From Nitrospinaceae bacterium (GTDB lineage: Bacteria; Nitrospinota; Nitrospinia; Nitrospinales; VA-1): a DNA stretch of 7,960 bases. Location: assembly GCA_029261675.1 (NCBI GenBank), contig JAJDBA010000178.1, positions 1-7,960 of the forward strand, written 5' to 3'. Shown here in pieces: positions 1 to 6,583 of the stretch; the stretch's first letter is position 1, and each line of letters opens with the position of its first letter. The notes under the pieces are model-generated. The model was not told the origin of the DNA. It saw nothing but the letters and a program-made list of their open reading frames with translations, and searched no databases. The position numbers were made by a program, and so were the translations under genes.

Positions 1-58
1 ATGGAAAAAGGACTCGGGATTTATCCCTAACAATACCGCGACTCACACTAGCTATCAT
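1..58 (-). CDS. Second FtsX-like ABC permease, N-terminal 19 codons only (partial)
   Basis: An ATG at 58-56 overlaps the TGA of the preceding permease (ATGA overlap). It opens a frame that stays open to the window edge and reads MIASVSRGIVRDKSRVLFP. A short polar and basic N-terminus of the form R-x-x-x-R-[DN]-K-x-R leading into a hydrophobic stretch is how LolC/FtsX/MacB-type permeases usually begin, just before the first membrane helix. A good Shine-Dalgarno (GGAAGGG, 72-66) lies 7 bases upstream. Operons of this type often carry two permeases in tandem to form a heterodimer with one ATPase, which fits the position directly after the first permease. Only 19 residues are visible, so the family call rests mainly on context. 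The rest of the gene lies beyond position 1. Confidence 0.6.
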   Translation of the reverse strand, partial: MIASVSRGIVRDKSRVLFP

Positions 59-1224
59 GTTATGGCCCTTCCACGAAGGGCTAGAGTAGGAACTAGGAGA
101 ATAATTTTTTTCACCGGTATCCAGGATGCCATCACGACTAAAAATACAACTATGAGTAAAGAATAAAAAATTTCTCTGGGTTGATAATCTGGAAAGATTG
201 TTTCCCTGATAGGAAAACTCGCTTCACTTAAATGAGTCACATCGAAGCCCACACCCTGAAACCAAATGAAAAAAGGAATTCCCAATAGAGCAGCAACAAC
301 TAAAGCCCAAATGGCTGCCAAAGCACCTTCCAAAGTAAATATTCTGACAATTCTCATGGGTTCCATCCCCAAAGCCATTAAAGTTCCAATTTCTTTTTGG
401 CGCTTAAAAATATTCAAAATCTGTGTATTAAAAACACTGGTGCAAACCAAAATCATCAGTATTGCCCACAAGATTTTCGAATTCCTCCTATCCTGTTTTA
501 GTAAGGCTAAAAGGTCTGCCATAAGCGCTTCCACAGTTTGAAATTCAAATCCTTCAATGGGCCCCATATAATCACGAACCGTCACCCAACTCACTTCTCC
601 CTGTCTGTCCGTCATAGATCGCAAATGATCCAGGCGTAACCACACGACTCCATCGTCAACTCGCGGGTTGACCATATCTCCCACATCCACAATCAGAATA
701 TCTCGAGCATCGACAGCACCTGATCTATCACGCCATTTAAGTGTAAGGGTATCGCCTTTTTTCAAGTGGGCCTTTCTGGCCATTTTTACTCCTACCACTC
801 CGGGAATAACATCTTCAATCTGCTCGCCATATTTTTTTAAATTATCCAAAGGCAAACTCAAAAGGGATTGCTCCATGGAAACCCCACGTATTTGAACGGG
901 ATAAAGTCGCCTATTGGGATAAAGCTGTCCCTGTTGAATCAAAACTTCTACTTTATCTTCAACAGGTAATAGTAAAAGAGACTCGGCGGGTTTCACTGTG
1001 TGATCTTCCCATTCAGTGGGGGACAAGATGTCAAACCCAGGTGCCCGGTAATGCCCTCCCCCCACATCGGTAGCAACGAGGTTTCGGGTGGCTTGAGCTT
1101 GAAATCCATTCAACAAAGAAAGCATGAATATCAAAGAAATAATTGAGAGAGCAGTAACCAAAACATTGAGAAATGCACGCATCCCTTGCCGATAAAAGTT
1201 TTTCCTAGCAATGTCCCAATTCAT
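55..1224 (-). CDS. FtsX/LolC-type ABC transporter permease
   Basis: This 389-residue inner-membrane permease partners the ATPase encoded just upstream. It has the type VII (LolCE/MacB/FtsX) layout: one N-terminal helix (about residues 17-38), a large periplasmic domain (about 40-248), then three C-terminal helices (about 250-270, 297-322 and 352-370). The hallmark FtsX-domain motif follows the second helix: RQKEIGTLMALGM (275-287), the coupling region that contacts the ATPase. Family members use ATP hydrolysis as a mechanical pump acting on the periplasmic side, moving lipoproteins, peptides or other amphiphiles rather than passing them through the bilayer. The ATG shares its A with the ATPase stop (TAATG), so translation is coupled. 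The stop overlaps the next permease start by four bases. Substrate is unknown. LolC/E function is possible, but the operon context is not the usual lolCDE one. Confidence 0.9.
   Translation of the reverse strand: MNWDIARKNFYRQGMRAFLNVLVTALSIISLIFMLSLLNGFQAQATRNLVATDVGGGHYRAPGFDILSPTEWEDHTVKPAESLLLLPVEDKVEVLIQQGQLYPNRRLYPVQIRGVSMEQSLLSLPLDNLKKYGEQIEDVIPGVVGVKMARKAHLKKGDTLTLKWRDRSGAVDARDILIVDVGDMVNPRVDDGVVWLRLDHLRSMTDRQGEVSWVTVRDYMGPIEGFEFQTVEALMADLLALLKQDRRNSKILWAILMILVCTSVFNTQILNIFKRQKEIGTLMALGMEPMRIVRIFTLEGALAAIWALVVAALLGIPFFIWFQGVGFDVTHLSEASFPIRETIFPDYQPREIFYSLLIVVFLVVMASWIPVKKIILLVPTLALRGRAIT
65..81 (-). promoter_or_regulatory. Hairpin overlapping the ribosome-binding site of the second permease
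   Basis: In the transcript GCCCUU (81-76) pairs perfectly with AAGGGC (70-65) around a five-base loop, CGUGG. The 3' arm contains the AAGGG Shine-Dalgarno of the permease starting at 58. The hairpin is inside the coding end of the first permease, so ribosomes translating that gene would open it. There is no U-run after it, so it is not a terminator. It could be chance. Confidence 0.4.
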
Positions 1225-1931
1225 TAATGCGATGCCCCGTTTATATTATTCTCGTCTGATACAATGCGTCCATCTTCCAGCTTAACTTCGCGGCGCACAT
1301 AGCGAGTCACTTTTTCATCATGCGTCGAAAATATTACTGCGGCCTGATATTGCTGATTCAGTTCACGCATCAATTCCAATATTTGCAGAGAGTTTTCAGT
1401 GTCCAGATTTGCCGTCGGTTCATCGGCAAGAATAACAAGCGGGTCTTTTACCAAAGCTCGCGCAATAGCAACACGTTGACACTGTCCACCCGATAATTGC
1501 GCAGGTCGTTTTTTGAGTTGATCCGTGAGCCCCACCTTAGCTACGATTTCCATAACACGATCACGAACATCCTTTTCTTTATCCCCATTCAACAAAAGAG
1601 GGAATAAAACATTTTCATAAACAGAATAAACGGGTAACAAATTATAGGTCTGGAATATAAAGCCAATATTCTCTCTTCTATATTCCGCCATTTGTTCGCG
1701 ACTCATAGAAGAAAGATCTCTATCTTTAAAAAAGATATTGCCAGTGGTGGGGACATCCAAGCCTCCAATAAGGTTCAGCAAAGTGGTTTTGCCAGACCCC
1801 GAAGGCCCCACAAAAGACATGAAAGCACCACTACCAATTTCAAGACTAACCTCATGCAAAGCTGTAAAATTTTCTTCACCAACTTTGAATACTTTTGAGA
1901 CCTGGCTCAATGCGATTAATTTTTTATCCAT
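1224..1931 (-). CDS. ABC transporter ATP-binding protein, LolD/MacB-like
   Basis: A 235-residue cytoplasmic ATPase that would power the FtsX-type permeases downstream. All nucleotide-binding motifs are intact: Walker A GPSGSGKTT (42-50), Q-loop Q94 in FIFQTYNLLP, signature LSGGQ (146-150), Walker B with VILADE (166-171), D-loop ANLD (174-177) and switch His204 in FSTHD. The length and the FIFQTYNLLP and DEPTANLD blocks are typical of the LolD/MacB/FtsE group. The signature is followed by CQRVA where QQRVA is usual; this is a minor oddity. I chose the ATG at 1931 because AGGTGG (1939-1934) lies just upstream. A GTG at 1937 would add two residues but falls inside that ribosome-binding site. It starts 12 bases after the barrel stop and its TAA overlaps the permease ATG. 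The substrate cannot be told from the ATPase. Confidence 0.93.
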   Translation of the reverse strand: MDKKLIALSQVSKVFKVGEENFTALHEVSLEIGSGAFMSFVGPSGSGKTTLLNLIGGLDVPTTGNIFFKDRDLSSMSREQMAEYRRENIGFIFQTYNLLPVYSVYENVLFPLLLNGDKEKDVRDRVMEIVAKVGLTDQLKKRPAQLSGGQCQRVAIARALVKDPLVILADEPTANLDTENSLQILELMRELNQQYQAAVIFSTHDEKVTRYVRREVKLEDGRIVSDENNINGASH

Positions 1932-1939
1932 ACCCACCT
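1932..1939 (-). promoter_or_regulatory. Ribosome-binding site that sets the ABC ATPase start
   Basis: On the minus strand AGGTGGGT runs directly into ATG at 1931. The AGG is five bases from the ATG, and the full AGGTGG leaves a two-base spacer. The site argues for the ATG over the GTG at 1937, which lies within it. Confidence 0.55.
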
Positions 1940-1943
1940 GATA

Positions 1944-3089
1944 TTAAAAATAACTTATTAACGTTAATCCCAAAATAGACTCCGTTCCATTGAATGTAGC
2001 CGATTTTCTATGCAGCCTACCGTCCTTTTCACCTTCTTTAAGGTTACCACCAACTCTTCCATGAAGATAAAGAAACAAACTTTCCGTAACGGAATATTCG
2101 ATTTGTGGAATCACTTGGAAACTTTTATCGCGCAAATCATAGAGACTAAAAACCTGCCACCTAATGTCTATACCCACTGGTTGATCCATTGTAAAGCCAA
2201 TTTGCTGAATGGTTCTTTGCCCCTTAGGATCGGTAAGAGTAAAATCTTTTTGTCGCGTGGTGAGAAAGTATTCCATTAGAACATGGAGTCCTTCCCCTAG
2301 GTTAAAAGTGTAATCCACACCTAAAACAGTATCAAAACGAAGAGGCGAAGAGGATTCTAATTCGATATCCATTCGGCTTTCATTCCAGAAACCAATTTCC
2401 ATCTCACCCTTAAGATGGTAACCCAGTTGAACCATTTCCTGATCGAAATCTGCTAAATCGGTTAGATCAGTTCGAGGATGGTATTGCACCACAGCCCCAA
2501 CCTCCATGTCGCCAATCAGCGTCTCTCCGCGCAAGCCAGCAATGAAAGAACTATCTTTTTTAGCCGGCACCAGCCAACCTTCCAGAAAAGAAGATGGCGT
2601 GACAAACCATGTAGACCGAAAACCATCTGCTCCACGTGTTAGCGGAACCACACCCGTAACATTCCTTGTATCAAAAAACCCCAGAGGCCTGTATATGGTT
2701 CCAGCACCAAATAGAATTTTTTGTCGTCCTCCTCTTATTTTAAAACTTCCGTTATCCAGACGAAGCCAAGCCCGAAAAAAATCTAAATTGGTTTCAGGTT
2801 GAAGATGCGACTGCACACTGGGCCCGTCTACCTGCCTTACATCACCGGTCAATTCATAATCTAATTGCCATACTTCACCCTGCCAGGCATTACCCAAAAC
2901 CCCCAGACGCAATTCGGCTTCACTATCAAAATCCTTTAAATCGGATGAGAGATCAAAAACATAAGAACTTCCCAACAAAGCTCGACCTTCAAATCTGCTA
3001 TCAAACCCTTCTACTAGTTGCGGGGTAGCAATACATAAAACCAACAGCAGACACAGGCGAATCAAAATTATATTGGGCGTTGCTATCAA
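1944..3089 (-). CDS. Outer-membrane beta-barrel protein (porin-like), uncharacterised
   Basis: A 381-residue protein that I read as an outer-membrane barrel. It has a hydrophobic signal peptide (about residues 7-22), likely cleaved near VEG-FD (28/29). The rest is a long run of amphipathic, alternating strands with Asp/Asn/Gly turns, and it ends in aromatic SYF, the usual C-terminal Phe signal for BAM insertion. A conserved-looking block GRQKILFGAG...RPLGFFD (121-140) followed by LTRGADGFR recalls barrels with a GRQ-x-x-x-G strand motif; I know no function for them. There is no ATG start in the frame. In-frame TAA lies at 3116-3114. TTG at 3089 is chosen because AGG (3100-3098) sits eight bases upstream; TTG at 3104 would add five residues but lacks a ribosome-binding site. 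It begins one base after the glycosyltransferase stop and precedes the ABC ATPase by 12 bases, so it is probably the outer-membrane partner of that transporter. Confidence 0.8.
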   Translation of the reverse strand: MIATPNIILIRLCLLLVLCIATPQLVEGFDSRFEGRALLGSSYVFDLSSDLKDFDSEAELRLGVLGNAWQGEVWQLDYELTGDVRQVDGPSVQSHLQPETNLDFFRAWLRLDNGSFKIRGGRQKILFGAGTIYRPLGFFDTRNVTGVVPLTRGADGFRSTWFVTPSSFLEGWLVPAKKDSSFIAGLRGETLIGDMEVGAVVQYHPRTDLTDLADFDQEMVQLGYHLKGEMEIGFWNESRMDIELESSSPLRFDTVLGVDYTFNLGEGLHVLMEYFLTTRQKDFTLTDPKGQRTIQQIGFTMDQPVGIDIRWQVFSLYDLRDKSFQVIPQIEYSVTESLFLYLHGRVGGNLKEGEKDGRLHRKSATFNGTESILGLTLISYF

Positions 3090-3090
3090 T

Positions 3091-4251
3091 TTAATTACCT
3101 GCAAGACTTTTTAAAATGTTTTCACTGATTGTCTTCCAGTTAAATTTTTCCAACACCGCTCTGCGCCCATTCTCTCCATAGGTTTTCATTCGCTCAGGAT
3201 TATTCAGTAAGGATAATACGGCCGCTACCCATATCTTAGGGTCGGGTGACGAAACTATTTCTCCTATATCATGAGCTTGAAAAATCTTATCCAATCCACC
3301 CATGGCACTTGCAATTACGGGTTTACCACAAGCCATATATTCAAATAATTTTAAGGGGGACAATCCGGTATGCGGGGAACGTTCATCGAAAAAGGGTGCC
3401 AGGCAAATATCCGCTGAGTTGATAAACACGGGCATTTCCGCAAGCGGTCTGTGACCACAAAAGATAACATTATCTTTAATACCCAGAGCATCTACCCGTG
3501 CTCGCAATTCAGCAGTAAGTTCCCCCTCCCCCACCAATAACAATTTAACATTTGAATTGCCATCTATCAGGTCAGGCATAATCTCAATCAAATCCAGAAT
3601 GCCATGCCACTTCTTAAATCCTCCCATAAAAAGAAGATATTTTGTATTGCCACTCAGTCCTAATTGATCTCGGCATGCGCTTTGATCCATGGGATAAAAA
3701 ACATCTGCATTAGCACCATTGGAAGCCACCAAAAATAGTTTTGGGTCAAGGCGGTATTTCTTGCATAGAAAATCTCTGATATGCGTGGTTGGCACCACCC
3801 AGAAATCAGGGAATCGATAACAAATCCATTCCAAAACTCGAGTCGCAGAGATAACCCAACCCGAAGCTTGACTCATTTTTAATTCGACCAATGGCAATCC
3901 ATTCACTTCAATAGCGTACCGAAATCTGAATATCACTTTCAGCCAGGTAGCCCACCACTCAAGCGTTTGTTGGCGTGTATAAACAGCATCCGGTTTATTT
4001 GTCAGACAATGATATAGAAGATAAAAAAAGAGGACGGCGTGAAATGAAAAAAAAGTGAATGCGGGTTTGCGGTTGAATACCGGCACCCGAACAATAGAAA
4101 CTCCAGGCAGTTTTAGGGTTGCCCCCAGATTCGGAATAAAGAGAAAAATTTCATGCCCGATTGAAGCAAATTGTTTGCAAGTTTCAAAAACGTGGCGTGC
4201 GCCAGCGTCATTAGCCCCAATATCTATTCTGGCAAAATAAAAAATTCGCAT
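3091..4251 (-). CDS. Glycosyltransferase family 4 (GT-B fold)
   Basis: A 386-residue cytoplasmic or membrane-associated enzyme that should transfer a sugar from a nucleotide-sugar donor to a growing lipid-linked glycan, keeping the anomeric configuration. The N-terminal acceptor domain (about 1-175) has the usual GANDAGARHV loop. The donor domain (about 190-386) starts with YLLFMGGFKKWHG (205-217), contains LLLVGEGEL and FCGHRPLAEMP (264-274), and ends with the nucleotide-sugar motif SPLKLFEYMACGKPVIAS (298-315). E304 lies in that motif, which corresponds to the family's E-x7-E region. NGAN (178-181) is the common linker motif. A hydrophobic patch around 66-82 may help membrane contact. The start is ATG, 21 bases after the deacetylase stop; no strong ribosome-binding site is visible. 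The sugar and linkage cannot be predicted. Confidence 0.92.
   Translation of the reverse strand: MRIFYFARIDIGANDAGARHVFETCKQFASIGHEIFLFIPNLGATLKLPGVSIVRVPVFNRKPAFTFFSFHAVLFFYLLYHCLTNKPDAVYTRQQTLEWWATWLKVIFRFRYAIEVNGLPLVELKMSQASGWVISATRVLEWICYRFPDFWVVPTTHIRDFLCKKYRLDPKLFLVASNGANADVFYPMDQSACRDQLGLSGNTKYLLFMGGFKKWHGILDLIEIMPDLIDGNSNVKLLLVGEGELTAELRARVDALGIKDNVIFCGHRPLAEMPVFINSADICLAPFFDERSPHTGLSPLKLFEYMACGKPVIASAMGGLDKIFQAHDIGEIVSSPDPKIWVAAVLSLLNNPERMKTYGENGRRAVLEKFNWKTISENILKSLAGN
3098..3100 (-). promoter_or_regulatory. Short ribosome-binding site for the barrel gene inside the end of the glycosyltransferase
   Basis: The minus strand reads AGG, then eight bases that include the glycosyltransferase TAA (3093-3091), then TTG at 3089. 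A ribosome ending the upstream gene would be almost on top of this start, so reinitiation is plausible. The site is only three bases and is weak evidence alone. Confidence 0.35.
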
Positions 4252-4272
4252 TTAGTTAAGAGAACCAGGCCA

Positions 4273-5649
4273 TCATGCAATCAATTCAGTGAAAAAACTT
4301 TTATCCAATTCGGTGGATAAATGGCTGTTATGCCACAGTAAGGTGAAATCACCACCGTGCGCCAAAGACTTCTGTTTTAGTGACAACATTAAGTCCATCG
4401 CTTCATCACTGTAACCGAGCCCCATATAACGATCTGCTAAAACGGAACATTCCATCACTACCAGTGGCCGCTGTTTTACATTTAATGGTTTCATTTTTTT
4501 CCAGCTCCACATCGTAAATGGGCGAGAGGTGCCATAACGAAATCCAGGTCGGTCTGCAAACGCGCCTGTTGTATCGTATTCGTAACCCGATGCATCGATA
4601 TGGTCCGGGGTCTGAGACGCATCCCATCTTAAATAGTGCTGACGATTTCCTTTTGCGCTTGCTTTGATTCCCAGTTTATCACAGGTATCAATAAGTCGTT
4701 GCCGTTCACTTCCCAATTGTCCTCTGTTCTGGTAGGTATTGAAACTGGCATGCGTGCCGATCTCATGCCCACGATCAGCGATTCTATGCAGCAAGTCTTG
4801 TATTCTTGGCTCAGTCATTTCATAACATCCATCCATTAATTTCGAAGAATGATCTACGATGAAATAGAATGCAGCCTGATGTCCAAATCGCTCACAAGTA
4901 TCCATATACCAGTCAAAAGTATTGAACAAATCATAATTAAAATCGCCGCGTTGCGTTGAAATATAATTTTTAAGACGCTGGCGAGCCATTCCAACATTGC
5001 GCCGCTTGAGAACATCAGCCGCTAACCCTTTAGTAAGCCTCATAACAGACTTCGTCGAGCAGTCATAAGGGACGTCAACATCACAACTGACCCTAACTTT
5101 ACCTTGGCGGGTTTTCCGTTCTAATGCAGGCCAAAGATGTTTCATGCATGCCCATAAAACTTCCACATATTCTTCGACAATGGGCCTTTCAAGCAATCCT
5201 GCTCTACAAGCAAGCGAGACGGTTGCAGGAAAACGATCATATTTATCACGTTCTTTTATAACCATCTCTTCATACCGAGAGAGGAAATAAAATGCAGTCC
5301 CTAAGATATCGATATGACAATCAATTCGATTTGGCTCAACAATTATTTTTGGCGCACCAAATACAATAGGCAGTAATGGGTCGGTCAACGAAACAGACAA
5401 ACCCGACTTTGATGCATCCCATATAGCAAGAGGAGTTTCAATAATAGGTTCGCCAATTAGCCAACTCTCGCGCAACTGCGGGAACAGGCTATCGACAAGA
5501 TCAAGTCGCTTGCCATTCAACTGTAGGCAATATCCCTTTCCTGAGGTGGGCCGCGCAATATATTCAATACCAAGGAACTCACCGAATATAACGGACAAAA
5601 TCCAATCGACAGCGTCACTCTGGATTTTAGGGTGATATATTTCCAACAA
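4273..5649 (-). CDS. Polysaccharide deacetylase-family protein with long N-terminal domain
   Basis: A 458-residue protein. The C-terminal part (about 185-458) is a NodB-type carbohydrate esterase fold that would remove N- or O-acetyl groups from a sugar chain. Seen motifs: VSCDVDVPYD (187-196) with the metal and base aspartates, GHEIGTHASF (294-303) with the two metal histidines (H295, H300), RQHYLRWD (336-343), DTTGAFADRPGFRYG (359-373), and LLWHNSHLS (437-445) supplying the last His. The first 180 residues match the uncharacterised N-terminal domain often fused to such deacetylases in glycan clusters (I believe DUF7033; from memory). No signal peptide is seen, so it may act in the cytoplasm on lipid-linked intermediates. 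Only TTG starts exist: TTG at 5649 or 5646, with in-frame TGA at 5661-5659. The reading EIYHPKI right after the start fits the expected N-terminus. Confidence 0.88.
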   Translation of the reverse strand: MLEIYHPKIQSDAVDWILSVIFGEFLGIEYIARPTSGKGYCLQLNGKRLDLVDSLFPQLRESWLIGEPIIETPLAIWDASKSGLSVSLTDPLLPIVFGAPKIIVEPNRIDCHIDILGTAFYFLSRYEEMVIKERDKYDRFPATVSLACRAGLLERPIVEEYVEVLWACMKHLWPALERKTRQGKVRVSCDVDVPYDCSTKSVMRLTKGLAADVLKRRNVGMARQRLKNYISTQRGDFNYDLFNTFDWYMDTCERFGHQAAFYFIVDHSSKLMDGCYEMTEPRIQDLLHRIADRGHEIGTHASFNTYQNRGQLGSERQRLIDTCDKLGIKASAKGNRQHYLRWDASQTPDHIDASGYEYDTTGAFADRPGFRYGTSRPFTMWSWKKMKPLNVKQRPLVVMECSVLADRYMGLGYSDEAMDLMLSLKQKSLAHGGDFTLLWHNSHLSTELDKSFFTELIA

Positions 5650-5664
5650 TTTCTGAACTCAGCA

Positions 5665-5671
5665 GGGGGGG
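5665..5671. repeat. Seven-base G/C homopolymer in the intergenic gap
   Basis: A run of seven G on the plus strand (seven C in the transcript) lies in the 29-base gap between the sulfotransferase stop and the deacetylase TTG start. It is outside both reading frames, so slippage would change spacing and not coding. Confidence 0.6.
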
Positions 5672-5678
5672 TTGGTGA

Positions 5679-6560
5679 TTACGAGGTTGGCTCTAAATTG
5701 TATTTCATTTTTTTCGCCATTTCTCCCGCGTGAAATTTTAATTGGTCAACATCAGCAGACGACCACTGGCTAAACGGAGGAAAATCGCCTAGAACATCTT
5801 TATTGTAATTGCGCGACAAAATCTTGTTTATCTTTTGCTCTTTTGGATAATTAATAGAACAAAACTCATATATTTCATTTAAGACATCTTTATTACCACT
5901 AAAGATATCTTCCGATTTCAAAAACTTATACTTTTCTTGAGGGAGGGTACTTGTGAACTCGAAAATCCATTTATTTGTTTCCGACCAGAGCCAAGCATTC
6001 TTTTCAAGCTGCGTCATGTCTAACCAGTGCTTAGCAATATCAGAATCATCCTTTGGTACAATTCTTGTTGCGTCAGCAGAATGACCAGCATACCAACCAC
6101 GCCGCATTCCCGAACGAACCACAGTAGCAGGATGACCTACCATGTGAATAAACTTAACATTTGGAATTGTACGATAAATTGCTGTCGCCAAAAATGTACA
6201 CTGAGGACTGGTTTCAACATAACCCACTCCACTAGCAAGAGCTGACTCGATCAATTCAGTCCGCAAACTCATAAACACATCGTCCCATATTCCTTCGCAA
6301 CCTGCCAAACCGCCGGTTTGATATGCTCTTTTTGACATTTTATATAGCAATGGGTGTGGCTCATGAAACGATAATATACTAGGAGACAAATTTATCAATG
6401 CTGATAAAGTCACCGTGCCAACACGACCCGTAGAAAGAACAAAAATGCAGGGGTTTGTATTATTGAATGCCGAAATTGATTTTCGTCTGGCTATCAACCT
6501 AGCAAACCTTCTCCAAACTTGTATCGGCGGATTTTTTAACGCATATTCAAGTAATTTCAT
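5679..6560 (-). CDS. Sulfotransferase-like protein (PAPS-binding fold)
   Basis: A 293-residue P-loop protein of the sulfotransferase family, which moves sulfate from PAPS to a hydroxyl or amine. The 5'-phosphosulfate loop is clear: CIFVLSTGRVGTVTL (38-52), with the STGRVGT core at 43-49. The 3'-phosphate region is HMVGHPATVVRSGMRRGWY (139-157), and the later WLDMTQLEKNAWLWSETN block (179-196) is typical of glycan-cluster members. FHEPHP (65-70) follows the first helix. Odd point: eight residues before S150 the usual Arg is Gly142 (GGT), so PAPS binding may be altered. No signal peptide is seen, so it is probably cytoplasmic, acting on the sugar before flipping. It starts at ATG 23 bases after the acyltransferase stop, with no good ribosome-binding site. 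The gene looks more AT-rich near its 3' end than the genes downstream. Substrate is unknown; sulfation of the glycan is inferred from context. Confidence 0.82.
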   Translation of the reverse strand: MKLLEYALKNPPIQVWRRFARLIARRKSISAFNNTNPCIFVLSTGRVGTVTLSALINLSPSILSFHEPHPLLYKMSKRAYQTGGLAGCEGIWDDVFMSLRTELIESALASGVGYVETSPQCTFLATAIYRTIPNVKFIHMVGHPATVVRSGMRRGWYAGHSADATRIVPKDDSDIAKHWLDMTQLEKNAWLWSETNKWIFEFTSTLPQEKYKFLKSEDIFSGNKDVLNEIYEFCSINYPKEQKINKILSRNYNKDVLGDFPPFSQWSSADVDQLKFHAGEMAKKMKYNLEPTS

Positions 6561-6583
6561 AAACTATTTTCTATACTAACAAG

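Noticed and set aside
65..81. Hairpin as a rho-independent terminator
   Set aside because: In the transcript it is followed by CAUAACAUGAUAG, not a U-run, and lies inside an operon right before another start.
266..895. Plus-strand open frames opposite the permease (266-541 and 668-895)
   Set aside because: They lie wholly inside a well-supported minus-strand gene, have low-complexity Lys/Ser/Ile-rich products with no domain, and have no separate promoter.
1224..1931. Naming the transporter lolCDE or macB
   Set aside because: Motifs fit the wider family only. There is no LolA, LolB or MacA partner in view, and MacB fuses ATPase and permease in one chain, unlike here.
1692..2802. Plus-strand open frames opposite the ATPase and barrel
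   Set aside because: They are antisense shadows of genes with intact motifs, and their products show no recognisable motif or membrane pattern.
3014..3070. Lipoprotein signal (Leu-rich stretch ending in Cys) in the barrel protein
   Set aside because: The cysteines are preceded by Leu and not by the Ala/Gly/Ser of a lipobox, and the rest of the protein looks like an integral barrel.
4406..4839. Small open frames inside the deacetylase on both strands
   Set aside because: They fall on the catalytic-domain coding sequence, which is intact; no independent start signal is seen.
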